From Anaerobiospirillum thomasii (GTDB lineage Bacteria > Pseudomonadota > Gammaproteobacteria > Enterobacterales > Succinivibrionaceae): a stretch of 64,000 bases of DNA. This document shows positions 38,307 to 46,084 of the stretch, piece by piece (positions within the stretch are counted from its first letter, which is position 1; the number at the start of each line of letters is the position of its first letter). The position numbers and the translations under genes are program-made. The notes beneath the pieces were generated by a model. That model was not told where the DNA came from. It saw only the letters and a list, made by a program, of their open reading frames with translations, and did not search any database. The stretch covers positions 124,001-188,000 of the forward strand of contig NZ_UAPU01000007.1 in assembly GCF_900445255.1 (NCBI RefSeq), written 5' to 3'.

Positions 38307-39221
38307 ATGGCTCTTTATGTAAATACTAACGTTTCAGCCATTAACGGCCAACGTAAACTTACAAATGCAACCAATGCGCTTAATGTTTCATATCAGAGAT
38401 TAGCATCAGGTCTTAGAATCAACTCAGCCAAAGACGATGCTGCCGGTCTTCAGATCTCTGATCGTCTTACCTCTCAGATCAACGGTTTAGGCCAAGGCAA
38501 TAGAAACTGTAACGACGGCATTGCCTTTGCCCAGACAATTGAAGGCGCTATGGATGAGATGACCAATATGCTGCAGCGCGTAAGAACTCTCTCCATTCAG
38601 GCTGCCAACGGTACCTACTCACAGGAAGACAGAAAATCAATTCAGCAGGAAATAACTCAGTTATCAACTGAAATTACCCGTATTGCCTGTAAGACCACAT
38701 ATGCAGGTAAAACTGTATTAAATGGCTGGGCAGCAAATAATAATACAATTATCGCTTCTGACGGCAATGTAACTTTCCAGGTTGGCGCCAATGCCAATGA
38801 CACTATTCTGGTTACTAATATGTCAACCGGCTACATGTTATCCATGATTGCATCCAAAGCCGGTATTACAAACTTTAATACTACAACAGGCCTTCATACA
38901 GAAAATGGTCAAATTAGATTCTCAGTTACCAATCAGTCACAGGCACAGTTAACCCTTGGTAATATTGACAAATTAATCCAGGTTATCGACTCAAAGCGTG
39001 CTGAGCTTGGTGCTGTACAGAATCGTATGGAATCAACCATCAGAAATCAGGCCAACATTCAGGAAAATGAGTCAGATGCCCGCTCACGTATCCGTGATAC
39101 AGACTTTGCTGAGGAGACTGCATCATTAACTGCAAATCAAATATTACAGCAGGCCTCACAGACCATTTTATCCCAGGCCAATCAGAGACCACAGATTGCT
39201 CTGTCTCTGCTTGGAGGTTAA
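38307..39221 (+). CDS. fliC: Flagellin 8 (MALYV family)
   Basis: Filament subunit of 304 residues. It begins like flagellins 6 and 7. From residue about 108 it carries [26 protein letters not shown], which it shares with flagellin 9 rather than 6/7, so it is a mosaic of the two halves of the array. The variable centre is about 145-215 (NNNTIIASDGNVTFQVGANANDTILV). A terminator and the conserved 3' block follow. Confidence 0.96.
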   Translation: MALYVNTNVSAINGQRKLTNATNALNVSYQRLASGLRINSAKDDAAGLQISDRLTSQINGLGQGNRNCNDGIAFAQTIEGAMDEMTNMLQRVRTLSIQAANGTYSQEDRKSIQQEITQLSTEITRIACKTTYAGKTVLNGWAANNNTIIASDGNVTFQVGANANDTILVTNMSTGYMLSMIASKAGITNFNTTTGLHTENGQIRFSVTNQSQAQLTLGNIDKLIQVIDSKRAELGAVQNRMESTIRNQANIQENESDARSRIRDTDFAEETASLTANQILQQASQTILSQANQRPQIALSLLGG

Positions 39222-39377
39222 TAAATTATTTAAAGCTTTCTCTCCTGAGCAATATGCTCATTGGCCAGAGAGTTTTCTCTGGCCCTTTTTAGAGAGATTA
39301 TATTTACTACTATAACTTATCTATTTTCTTTTCAAGACAGGCTCATGTCTTTAATTACTGAGCATAAGCCTTTTTTC
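39222..39377 (+). repeat. Conserved 3' block after flagellin 8, copy 3
   Basis: Third copy of the flagellin 3' block. Confidence 0.8.
39263..39290 (+). terminator. Intrinsic terminator of flagellin 8
   Basis: Same stem and T-tail as after flagellins 6 and 7. Confidence 0.88.
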
Positions 39378-39466
39378 TTGAATCTCATCTCTAAGAAATA
39401 TCTAAAATTAAATCTTGTCTGCGCATTAATCCACCACAGTTTCAATATTTTTAAATAATTTAGTCT

Positions 39467-39482
39467 TGGCATAGTTTTTTCA
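39467..39482 (+). promoter_or_regulatory. Variant sigma54-type promoter of flagellin 9
   Basis: TGGCAT-N5-TTTCA. The leader after it has diverged from the other three and lacks the TGCC/GGCA repeat; the predicted leader is about 59 bases. Confidence 0.45.
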
Positions 39483-39551
39483 TATAGACAATAAATTATT
39501 ATACGTCGTTATTTTGTCATTAGACAAAAAGAAACTCAGGAGAATACATGT

Positions 39552-40487
39552 ATGGCTCTTTACGTCAATACCAACGTTTCTGCCATTAATGGCCAGCGTA
39601 AGCTTACCAACTCTACAAATGCCCTTAATGTTTCATATCAGAGATTAGCATCTGGTCTTAGAATCAACTCAGCTAAAGACGATGCTGCAGGTCTTCAGAT
39701 CTCTGACCGTCTTACCTCTCAGATCAACGGTTTAGGCCAGGGCAACAGAAACTGTAATGACGGCATTGCCTTTGCCCAGACAATTGAAGGCGCTATGGAT
39801 GAAATGACCAATATGCTGCAGCGTGTCAGAACCCTCTCCATTCAGGCTGCCAACGGCACTTATTCTACCGAGGACAGAAAGTCTATTCAGCAGGAAATTA
39901 CTCAGCTTTCAACAGAAATTACCCGTATTGCCTGCAAAACAACATATGCTGGTAAAACTGTTTTAGATGGATTTAGAGTAAACGCAGCAGGTGGCGGTAA
40001 CAGTAATACAACCATCATAGGATCAGATGGTAAAGTAACCTTCCAGGTTGGTGCCAATGCCAATGACACCATTGCCGTAACAGATATGTCAAAAGGCTTT
40101 ATGCTTTCAATTATCGCCTCAAGAGCAGGTATAACAGCTTTTAATGACACAACTGGTTTTGTTAACTCTAATGGACTAGTACGTTTCTCTGTAACTAATC
40201 AGTCACAGGCTCAGTTAACTTTAGGCAATATTGACTCTATGATTCAGGTTATTGATTCAAAACGTGCCGAGCTTGGTGCTGTACAGAACCGTATGGAGTC
40301 AACCATCAGAAATCAGGCCAACATTCAGGAAAATGAATCTGATGCACGTTCACGTATTCGTGATACCGACTTTGCTGAGGAGACCGCTGCACTTACTGCC
40401 AATCAGATATTGCAGCAGGCCTCACAGTCTATTTTATCCCAGGCCAATCAGAGACCACAGATTGCTCTGTCACTGCTTGGCGGTTAA
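39552..40487 (+). CDS. fliC: Flagellin 9 (MALYV family)
   Basis: Filament subunit of 311 residues, last of the second array. The most diverged member at DNA level: NSTNALN near the N-terminus, VNAAGGGNSNTTIIG loop at about 147, NIDSMIQVIDSKRAE, and EETAALTANQILQQASQSILSQ. An out-of-frame ATG four bases upstream is ignored. It has a different terminator and no copy of the shared 3' block, so the duplication boundary lies at this gene. Confidence 0.96.
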   Translation: MALYVNTNVSAINGQRKLTNSTNALNVSYQRLASGLRINSAKDDAAGLQISDRLTSQINGLGQGNRNCNDGIAFAQTIEGAMDEMTNMLQRVRTLSIQAANGTYSTEDRKSIQQEITQLSTEITRIACKTTYAGKTVLDGFRVNAAGGGNSNTTIIGSDGKVTFQVGANANDTIAVTDMSKGFMLSIIASRAGITAFNDTTGFVNSNGLVRFSVTNQSQAQLTLGNIDSMIQVIDSKRAELGAVQNRMESTIRNQANIQENESDARSRIRDTDFAEETAALTANQILQQASQSILSQANQRPQIALSLLGG

Positions 40488-40507
40488 TTATTAATCTTCC
40501 CTGAGTT

Positions 40508-40545
40508 AAAAGCCTGGATAGATTGCCATTCATCCAGGCTTTTAA
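40508..40545 (+). terminator. Intrinsic terminator of flagellin 9
   Basis: AAAAGCCTGGAT/ATCCAGGCTTTT, 12-bp stem with a 12-nt loop and T tail. Confidence 0.85.
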
Positions 40546-40577
40546 TTAAAAAAATAGCCCACAGATGTGAGCTATTT
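40546..40577 (-). terminator. Intrinsic terminator of the dehydrogenase/binding protein/epimerase operon
   Basis: On the minus strand AATAGCTCACA/TGTGGGCTATT (one G-T) is followed by a long T run. It is back to back with the flagellin 9 terminator. Confidence 0.82.
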
Positions 40578-40596
40578 TCATCGATTTTACGCATTC

Positions 40597-41454
40597 TTAT
40601 TTAAAATCAGCCTCTGCCATCTTCTTCTCGATAAACTCACGGGCTGCAATAATCTTATCTAGTGCCTGAGGATCATTCTCTCCCCACATCTCAAGCAGGA
40701 AAGCACCGCGATAGTTTAATGCCTTGAGCTTTTTGAATATAGTAAGAAAATCAACAGTACCCTGTCCAAAATAAAGATCACGGAACTGTCCCTTGCAGGT
40801 ATCACTTACAGGCAGTGTCTCCTTTAAGTGAATGGCTGCAATCTTATCAATTCCTACCTCAAGCTCATGTGGTACATCATTGTTCCAGCCTGTAAGATTG
40901 CCTACATCAGGATATACGCCAAACCATGGAGATTTGATAAGATCATCATACTCCTTCCACTTAGTAATGGAATTTAAAAATGGAGTATCCATAATTTCCG
41001 TGGCCAGCATAACCTGACATGCGGCAGCATACTCAACAGCCTTTCTGGTTCCCTCAATAAAGCGCTCTTTTGTGCCCTCGTCCTGATCTTCATAATAAAC
41101 ATCATAGCCTGCAAGCTGAATAGTACGCACTCCAGTGTCACAGGCAAAATCAATAGCCTTGACCATGATTTCCATGGCTCTGTCACGTACTGAGGCATCA
41201 TGAGAGCCAAATGGATATTTTCTATGACCTGACAGACACATTGAAGGCACACGCACATCAAGATCTGACTTTAATTTAACAAAATCAAGTCTCTGCTCTT
41301 TAGTCCAGTCAAGACGTGACAATCTCTCGTCAGTTTCGTCTACAGAGATTTCCATAAAGTCAAAGCCACCTGCCTTGACCATTTTAAATCTCTCAGCAAA
41401 GCTTAAAGATTTAGGCATCGCTTTTTCGTAAATACCAATTGGGTGCTGTCTCAT
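40597..41454 (-). CDS. ulaE: L-xylulose-5-phosphate / L-ribulose-5-phosphate 3-epimerase (UlaE/SgbU family)
   Basis: Interconverts L-xylulose-5-P and L-ribulose-5-P. It has 285 residues, a TIM-barrel close to E. coli UlaE throughout: HPIGIYEKAMP, FDFMEISVDETDERLSRLDW, VRVPSMCLSGHRKYPFGS, IQLAGYDVYYED, the metal ligand region ATEIMDTPF and the terminal LLEMWGE. It starts behind GAGG. It is the last gene of a minus operon with a zinc dehydrogenase and a sugar-binding protein. It is physically separated from the ulaD and ulaF partners in this window and may serve both routes. Confidence 0.92.
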   Translation of the reverse strand: MRQHPIGIYEKAMPKSLSFAERFKMVKAGGFDFMEISVDETDERLSRLDWTKEQRLDFVKLKSDLDVRVPSMCLSGHRKYPFGSHDASVRDRAMEIMVKAIDFACDTGVRTIQLAGYDVYYEDQDEGTKERFIEGTRKAVEYAAACQVMLATEIMDTPFLNSITKWKEYDDLIKSPWFGVYPDVGNLTGWNNDVPHELEVGIDKIAAIHLKETLPVSDTCKGQFRDLYFGQGTVDFLTIFKKLKALNYRGAFLLEMWGENDPQALDKIIAAREFIEKKMAEADFK

Positions 41455-41484
41455 ACTAACCTCACTTTGACTTAAAAAGCACTG

Positions 41485-42474
41485 TTATTCTTTGGTAATC
41501 TTGGAGTATGGCACGGTTATAACTCTGCCCTCGACACTAAGATCATATTTGTCCTTTAATGCCTGCAGATCCATATCAGGCATGGTAAAGAGATCTATAG
41601 CAACCCTGGCCATGGTCTGACTGTCATTGCATACAGTTCCTATCATAGTACCGCTCTTTACTGCATCCACTGCTTCTTTAATGGCATCAATGCCAATAAC
41701 AGGTATTGTCTTGTCACCACCTGCTATATTGTATTTATCTTCATTAAGACGGGCAATGGCACCTAGAGCCATAGCATCGTTGTTACCAACTATAAGCTCA
41801 ATTTTATCATAACCGTTTCTGATTATAGCTCTATCCATGGCATCAAAGCCCTGCTGAAAACCCCAGTTGGCATATTCAACATGGACAATATTAAAATCAA
41901 TTTTATTTTCCTTTAAACCATTGAACAGAGCCTGAGTTCTATCTCGTGTATCCTGATGGTCAACCTCACCCTTTAAAAGCACAATATCTATTTTGCCATT
42001 GCCATTGGTATCAACCTTATGACCTTTGGCTATATAGTCTTTTAAAATCTCTACCTGATAATAGCCAGAGCTTGAAGGATCGGTACCTATAAAGGCAGCA
42101 TGCTCAAAACTATCAAGCACTTTTTTATCTGGCAGTCTGTTAACAAAGATAACGCGGCTGTCTTTATCCTTAAGACCATCTGCCACATCGTAGGCATATG
42201 AGGTATCAACAAGATTTAACAGCAGATTTACAGATTTGGTATTGATAGCTGAGTCAATCTGCTGTGACTGTAGCAGAAGATCATCTGCAGCATTGTGGGT
42301 TTTAACCTTAACCCCTTTTTCCTTGGCACAACTGTCTATACTCTTTTGCAGAGAATTTATAAATTCATTGCTCAGATCAAAGTAGAAGGCATCAAGTTTT
42401 ACCTCATCAGCGCATGCAGCGCTGCATCCTGTAAGAGCAAGAGCACAGGCAAGAGCTTTATATTTATTATCCAT
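41485..42474 (-). CDS. Periplasmic sugar-binding protein, MglB (galactose/glucose)-like
   Basis: Binds a sugar in the periplasm for an ABC transporter or a chemoreceptor. Start at ATG 42474 behind GGGAG gives 329 residues; a longer reading from 42504 lacks a ribosome site. The N-terminus MDNKYKALACALALTGCSAACA could be a lipoprotein signal (LTGC) or be cut after ACA. The type 1 periplasmic fold shows RVIFVNRLP, DTNGNGKIDIVLLKGE (resembling the MglB calcium loop region), IVGNNDAMALGA and PVIGIDAI. No permease or ATPase accompanies it on this strand. It sits between the dehydrogenase and the epimerase gene, so it may feed the divergent ABC transporter or act as a sensor. Confidence 0.82.
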   Translation of the reverse strand: MDNKYKALACALALTGCSAACADEVKLDAFYFDLSNEFINSLQKSIDSCAKEKGVKVKTHNAADDLLLQSQQIDSAINTKSVNLLLNLVDTSYAYDVADGLKDKDSRVIFVNRLPDKKVLDSFEHAAFIGTDPSSSGYYQVEILKDYIAKGHKVDTNGNGKIDIVLLKGEVDHQDTRDRTQALFNGLKENKIDFNIVHVEYANWGFQQGFDAMDRAIIRNGYDKIELIVGNNDAMALGAIARLNEDKYNIAGGDKTIPVIGIDAIKEAVDAVKSGTMIGTVCNDSQTMARVAIDLFTMPDMDLQALKDKYDLSVEGRVITVPYSKITKE

Positions 42475-42557
42475 ACATTTACTCCCTATTAGCAAAAAAA
42501 GCACCTAAACAGTATTGATTAGGTGCTCTACACTCTCTACGGTTCTATTAAAATTCC

Positions 42558-43634
42558 TTAAGGTTTTAAGATAACCTTGATGGCCTCGGTGCTGTGAGCA
42601 ATCTCAAAGGCCTTCTTCCAGTCATCAAGACCAAATGAATGAGTTACTACACCCTTTGAAGTCATCAGACCGCGATCTAAAAGATCGATTACTGTTGGAT
42701 AGCAGTAAGGGCCTAAGTGTGAACCTAACAAATCGATTTCCTTTCTGTCACCGATGATTGACCAGTCAGCTGTAGTCTCCTGACCAAATACTGACATTTC
42801 AACAAAGCGACCTAACTTTCTAATCATCTCAAGACCCTGGACAGCACCGCGTGGGTTGCCAGTAGCCTCGATGTATACATCACAGCCATAGCCGTCAGTC
42901 AGATCCTTAACAATCTTGATGGCATCTTCCTTGGCTGGGTTGATAACTAGGTCTGCACCAAACTTCTTGGCAAGCTCTAAACGGGCATCGATAGTATCAA
43001 GCACAATTAATTTCTTAGGTGTCTTTAACTTGGCAGCCTGAACAATACCAAGACCTAAGGTTCCGGCACCTGCTAACACTACAACATCCTCAAACTGAAT
43101 GTTGGCGCGCTGTACAGTGTGCATTGAACAGGCCATTGGCTCAATTAAAGCGGCATCTTCTAAAGACAGGTTCTCGGGGATCTTATGAATTACTGAGTTT
43201 TTGTGGAAGAGCATGTACTCGGCCATACCACCGTCTGCAATCTTGCCCTGATAGCCATACATATCGTGTGGCTCACACATCCAGTACTGACCTGACTTAC
43301 AGAATCTGCACTTGCCGCAAGGAAGGATCTGCTCGGCTAAAATTCTCTCACCTAACTTGACGCCAAAGAACTCCTCAGCACCCTCACCGAGCTCTACTAC
43401 AGTACCGAAGAACTCGTGGCCTGGAACTACAGGAGTCTTAACCCATGGATCCTCGCCCCAGAACATTGCTGCGCCGGCTTCACACTTGATATCGCCTGCA
43501 CATACACCACAAGCTGAAACTTTGATTAAAAGCTCATTTGGACCTGGTCTTGGAGTGTCAATCATCTCAAGACGGTAGTCATGTGGACCGTGGTTAACAA
43601 GAGCTTTCATTTTCTCAGGAATCTGTACTGCCAT
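42558..43634 (-). CDS. Zinc-dependent alditol dehydrogenase, EltD (erythritol/L-threitol dehydrogenase)-like
   Basis: Medium-chain dehydrogenase predicted to oxidise a sugar alcohol to a ketose with NAD. ATG 43634 behind GAGGAT gives 358 residues. Catalytic zinc region CGVCAGD (42-48) and PGHE (71-74); structural zinc cysteines 106, 109, 112 and 120; nucleotide fold VVLAGAGTLGLGIVQAAK. From memory it is close to erythritol/L-threitol dehydrogenase of mycobacteria, sharing VPEKM, HGPHDYRLE, CxxCKSGQYxMCxPHDxYG and LGxHLGPYC. Substrate could be a tetritol or a pentitol; the 3-epimerase gene downstream favours one giving L-xylulose. A LacI-type operator covers the promoter. Confidence 0.85.
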   Translation of the reverse strand: MAVQIPEKMKALVNHGPHDYRLEMIDTPRPGPNELLIKVSACGVCAGDIKCEAGAAMFWGEDPWVKTPVVPGHEFFGTVVELGEGAEEFFGVKLGERILAEQILPCGKCRFCKSGQYWMCEPHDMYGYQGKIADGGMAEYMLFHKNSVIHKIPENLSLEDAALIEPMACSMHTVQRANIQFEDVVVLAGAGTLGLGIVQAAKLKTPKKLIVLDTIDARLELAKKFGADLVINPAKEDAIKIVKDLTDGYGCDVYIEATGNPRGAVQGLEMIRKLGRFVEMSVFGQETTADWSIIGDRKEIDLLGSHLGPYCYPTVIDLLDRGLMTSKGVVTHSFGLDDWKKAFEIAHSTEAIKVILKP

Positions 43635-43662
43635 AATTAAATCCTCACTATGTCTGTAAATT

Positions 43663-43680
43663 AATGACAACGTTGTCATT
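43663..43680. promoter_or_regulatory. LacI-type operator of the dehydrogenase operon
   Basis: AATGACAACGTTGTCATT, a perfect 18-base palindrome with the central CG typical of LacI-family sites. It overlaps the end of a perfect minus-strand -10 TATAAT (43678-43683), so binding would block transcription of the dehydrogenase operon. Confidence 0.75.
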
Positions 43681-43744
43681 ATAGCCTAGCAAAAAACACC
43701 AATTAGTGATCTATGTTTTATTTTTTGATAAAAAGCAAAACAAA

Positions 43745-44755
43745 TCAGATAATCAGTTTTCCGTAAATGTACACCCTGTCAAAGGATGCAAAATCATTAT
43801 TGGAATTTATAAGAGAAAACAGGAGTTTAGTGATCTCATCACCCCATTCATCGGCTGAATTGTAGACGCATGGTACGCTATAGCCAAAGTCTTTGGCAAA
43901 AGGCACCTCGTCAAATGAAAAATAGCGCATAGAGCGGTGAATTCCAAGACGTCTGCTCGCACCTATGGTGGCAAGCATCATAGGACCGTTAAGCCCCACA
44001 GCAATTGATGGTATATAGCCTAGGTTCTTTAAATACTCATAAACATCACTGCGTGCACCGTCGTAATTGTAGCTTGTATAACAGACATCATATTTAATCT
44101 TTGATAAATCAAATACTTTTTTAATTCCTTCAAGACGGTTTATAGAAATCATAGAGTCTTTGGGGCCTGATATGACAATCATGCTCTCAATATCTTTTAG
44201 CGATGAGAGATACTGTCCGGCCTTGATGCCAAGCTCGATATTGTTTAAAAACACTCCTGGCAGAGATTTGTCATATATATCTCTGTCAAGCAGCACCAGA
44301 GGTATATTCTGGGCTTTGACAATATCAAGATAGCCTGGATTGTAATGTTTTGCATCATTGACCACAGATAGAACAATGCCCGAGGCCTTGTAGCTGACAA
44401 GGGCATTGATAGCTCTCTGCTCGGCCTCCTCATTGCCGTTGGTTTCAAACATCATGACACTATACCCTTTTTTATCACTCTCAAGGCACAGTCTCTTGAT
44501 GACGTCGGCATAAACCCTGTTATAGGTTGAATCTGACACTACGCCAATGATTTTAGAATCATTGCTCTTTAGCGATCTGGCAAATAAATTTGGTTTATAA
44601 TCAAGCTCTTTGGCTATAGCATAAATCCTCTCCCTGGTCTCTTTTTTAACCAGCTCAGGATGAGCAAAGGCGCGGGATACTGTAATATTGGTAACATTGG
44701 CCTTAAGAGCAATGTCAACTATGGTCGAAGCCTTTTTGGTAACGTCATCATTCAT
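43745..44755 (-). CDS. LacI-family transcriptional repressor
   Basis: Sugar-responsive repressor of 336 residues from ATG 44755; a longer frame from 44797 is unlikely. The N-terminal helix-turn-helix (STIVDIALKANVTNITVSRAFAHPELVKKETRERIYAIAKELDYKPN, about 10-56) is typical. The hinge NLFARSLKS leads to a periplasmic-binding-like sensor domain (SKIIGVVSDSTYNRVY, GIVLSVVNDAKHY, PLVLLDRD). It lies upstream of the dehydrogenase operon on the same strand and is divergent from the ABC transporter. Two related palindromes on those promoters are its likely targets. Confidence 0.9.
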   Translation of the reverse strand: MNDDVTKKASTIVDIALKANVTNITVSRAFAHPELVKKETRERIYAIAKELDYKPNLFARSLKSNDSKIIGVVSDSTYNRVYADVIKRLCLESDKKGYSVMMFETNGNEEAEQRAINALVSYKASGIVLSVVNDAKHYNPGYLDIVKAQNIPLVLLDRDIYDKSLPGVFLNNIELGIKAGQYLSSLKDIESMIVISGPKDSMISINRLEGIKKVFDLSKIKYDVCYTSYNYDGARSDVYEYLKNLGYIPSIAVGLNGPMMLATIGASRRLGIHRSMRYFSFDEVPFAKDFGYSVPCVYNSADEWGDEITKLLFSLINSNNDFASFDRVYIYGKLII

Positions 44756-44985
44756 TATAAACCTACCATTTTTTCTTATTATTATATTTATAATCAAATA
44801 TTTAGCACAACTAAAAAGCTTCTAAATACTAAGAAGCTCTTATTTAAAAGTAATATATTGCAATGAAAACTTTTGTTAACTGTGTCCTAAAACAACGAAT
44901 TTTTCTCCAAAAAATACTTTTTTCAATATTTTTTTGTGATATATAGCTCGTTTTTTAAACAAATTATACAAAAATAGAGAAAAAG

Positions 44986-45013
44986 TTGTCCTATGTCACT
45001 AAAAAAATATAAT
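44986..45013 (+). promoter_or_regulatory. Sigma70-type promoter of the ABC transporter operon
   Basis: TTGTCC, 16 bases, then perfect TATAAT (45008-45013). The start would be near 45020. Confidence 0.6.
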
Positions 45014-45033
45014 TCATTTACTATATTTAAACC

Positions 45034-45049
45034 ATGTTATCGTTGTCAT
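45034..45049. promoter_or_regulatory. LacI-type operator of the ABC transporter operon (imperfect)
   Basis: ATGTTATCGTTGTCAT. The right half (CGTTGTCAT) is identical to the perfect palindrome at 43663-43680, and the left half differs at three bases. It lies about 14-30 bases past the predicted start, a roadblock position. Confidence 0.6.
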
Positions 45050-45093
45050 TAAAAACAACTAACATGTTTTTATCGTTTATAGAGGAATTGAAT

Positions 45094-46014
45094 ATGAAGA
45101 TTACTAAAACTTTAGGTGCAGTTGCTTTAGCTTCAGCTATGGCCTTTGCAGGCGCTGCCTCTGCAGCCGATGATGGCAAGCTCAAGATTGGTATGTCATT
45201 CCAGGAGCTCAACAACCCATACTTCGTAACCATGCAGCAGGCTTTTGAAGAGGCTGCCAAGTCATTAGGTGCTGAAATTGTTATCACCGACGCACGTCAC
45301 GACGTAGCAAAACAGATTTCAGACGTTGAGGATATGTTACAGCAGAATATTGATATTCTTCTATTAAATCCAACTGACTCTGTAGGTATTCAGTCAGCTG
45401 TTATCGATGCCAAAGAAGCCGGTGTTGTAACTGTAGCCATCGATGCCCAGGCTGAAGGCCCAATCGATTCATTCGTAGGTTCAAAGAACTATGATGCAGG
45501 CGTTATGGCCGGTGAGGCTCTTGCCAAAGCCTTAGACGGCAAGGGTGAGGTTGCCATTCTTGACGGTATCCCTGTAGTACCTATTCTTGAGCGTGTACGT
45601 GGCTTTGAAGATGCCATGAAGAACTATCCTGACATCAAGATCGTAACCAAGCAGAACGGTCAGCAGGACAGAGCCATCGCTCTTAACGTAACTGAGAACA
45701 TTTTACAGTCAGCTCCAGAGCTTGATGGTATCTTCTCAGTAAACGACGGCGGGGCAATGGGTGCCTTAGCTGCAATTGAGGCTTCAGGCCGTGATGTTAA
45801 ACTCGTATCAGTTGATGGTAACCCAGAGGCTGTAGAGGCTATTGCCAAAGGCGACGGTCCATTTATTGCAACATCTGCACAGTTCCCACGCGATCAGATC
45901 CGTGTAGGTATCGGTATTGCTCTGGCCAAGTTCTGGGGTGCCAACGTTCCTAGCGCAATCCCTATCGACGTTAAGCTAATCACCAAAGAAAATGCTGAAG
46001 GCTTCTCTTGGTAA
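45094..46014 (+). CDS. ABC transporter sugar-binding protein, RbsB-like
   Basis: Periplasmic substrate-binding protein of a ribose-type ABC importer, 306 residues from ATG 45094 behind AGAGGAA. A signal peptide is cut after AGAASA. The mature chain starts ADDGKLKIGMSFQELNNPYFVTM, like ribose-type binding proteins, with DVEDMLQQNIDILLLNPTDSVG, VVTVAIDAQAEG and GIFSVNDGGAMGALAAIEA. The ligand cannot be told from sequence; the neighbours (alditol dehydrogenase, kinase, 3-epimerase) suggest a polyol or ketose. A stable hairpin between this gene and the ATPase gene would keep the binding protein in excess. Confidence 0.92.
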   Translation: MKITKTLGAVALASAMAFAGAASAADDGKLKIGMSFQELNNPYFVTMQQAFEEAAKSLGAEIVITDARHDVAKQISDVEDMLQQNIDILLLNPTDSVGIQSAVIDAKEAGVVTVAIDAQAEGPIDSFVGSKNYDAGVMAGEALAKALDGKGEVAILDGIPVVPILERVRGFEDAMKNYPDIKIVTKQNGQQDRAIALNVTENILQSAPELDGIFSVNDGGAMGALAAIEASGRDVKLVSVDGNPEAVEAIAKGDGPFIATSAQFPRDQIRVGIGIALAKFWGANVPSAIPIDVKLITKENAEGFSW

Positions 46015-46038
46015 TTTAAATTACGTTTAAGTAGTACC

Positions 46039-46065
46039 GCACCCTTTATGCTGCATAGAGGGTGC
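46039..46065 (+). promoter_or_regulatory. Intercistronic stem-loop between binding protein and ATPase genes
   Basis: Twelve-base arms GCACCCTTTATG / CATAGAGGGTGC (one G-T) with a 3-nt loop and no T run. Such hairpins commonly protect the binding-protein message and lower downstream expression. Confidence 0.65.
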
Positions 46066-46084
46066 TTATAGATTAGGAGATACA

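Larger units (their letters stand above)
44756..45093. other. Divergent region lacI-type gene / ABC transporter
   Basis: Holds the transporter promoter and operator (listed). A further AGCTTCT-N8-AGAAGCT palindrome at 44818-44839 lies near the repressor gene. Its role is unknown. Confidence 0.45.
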
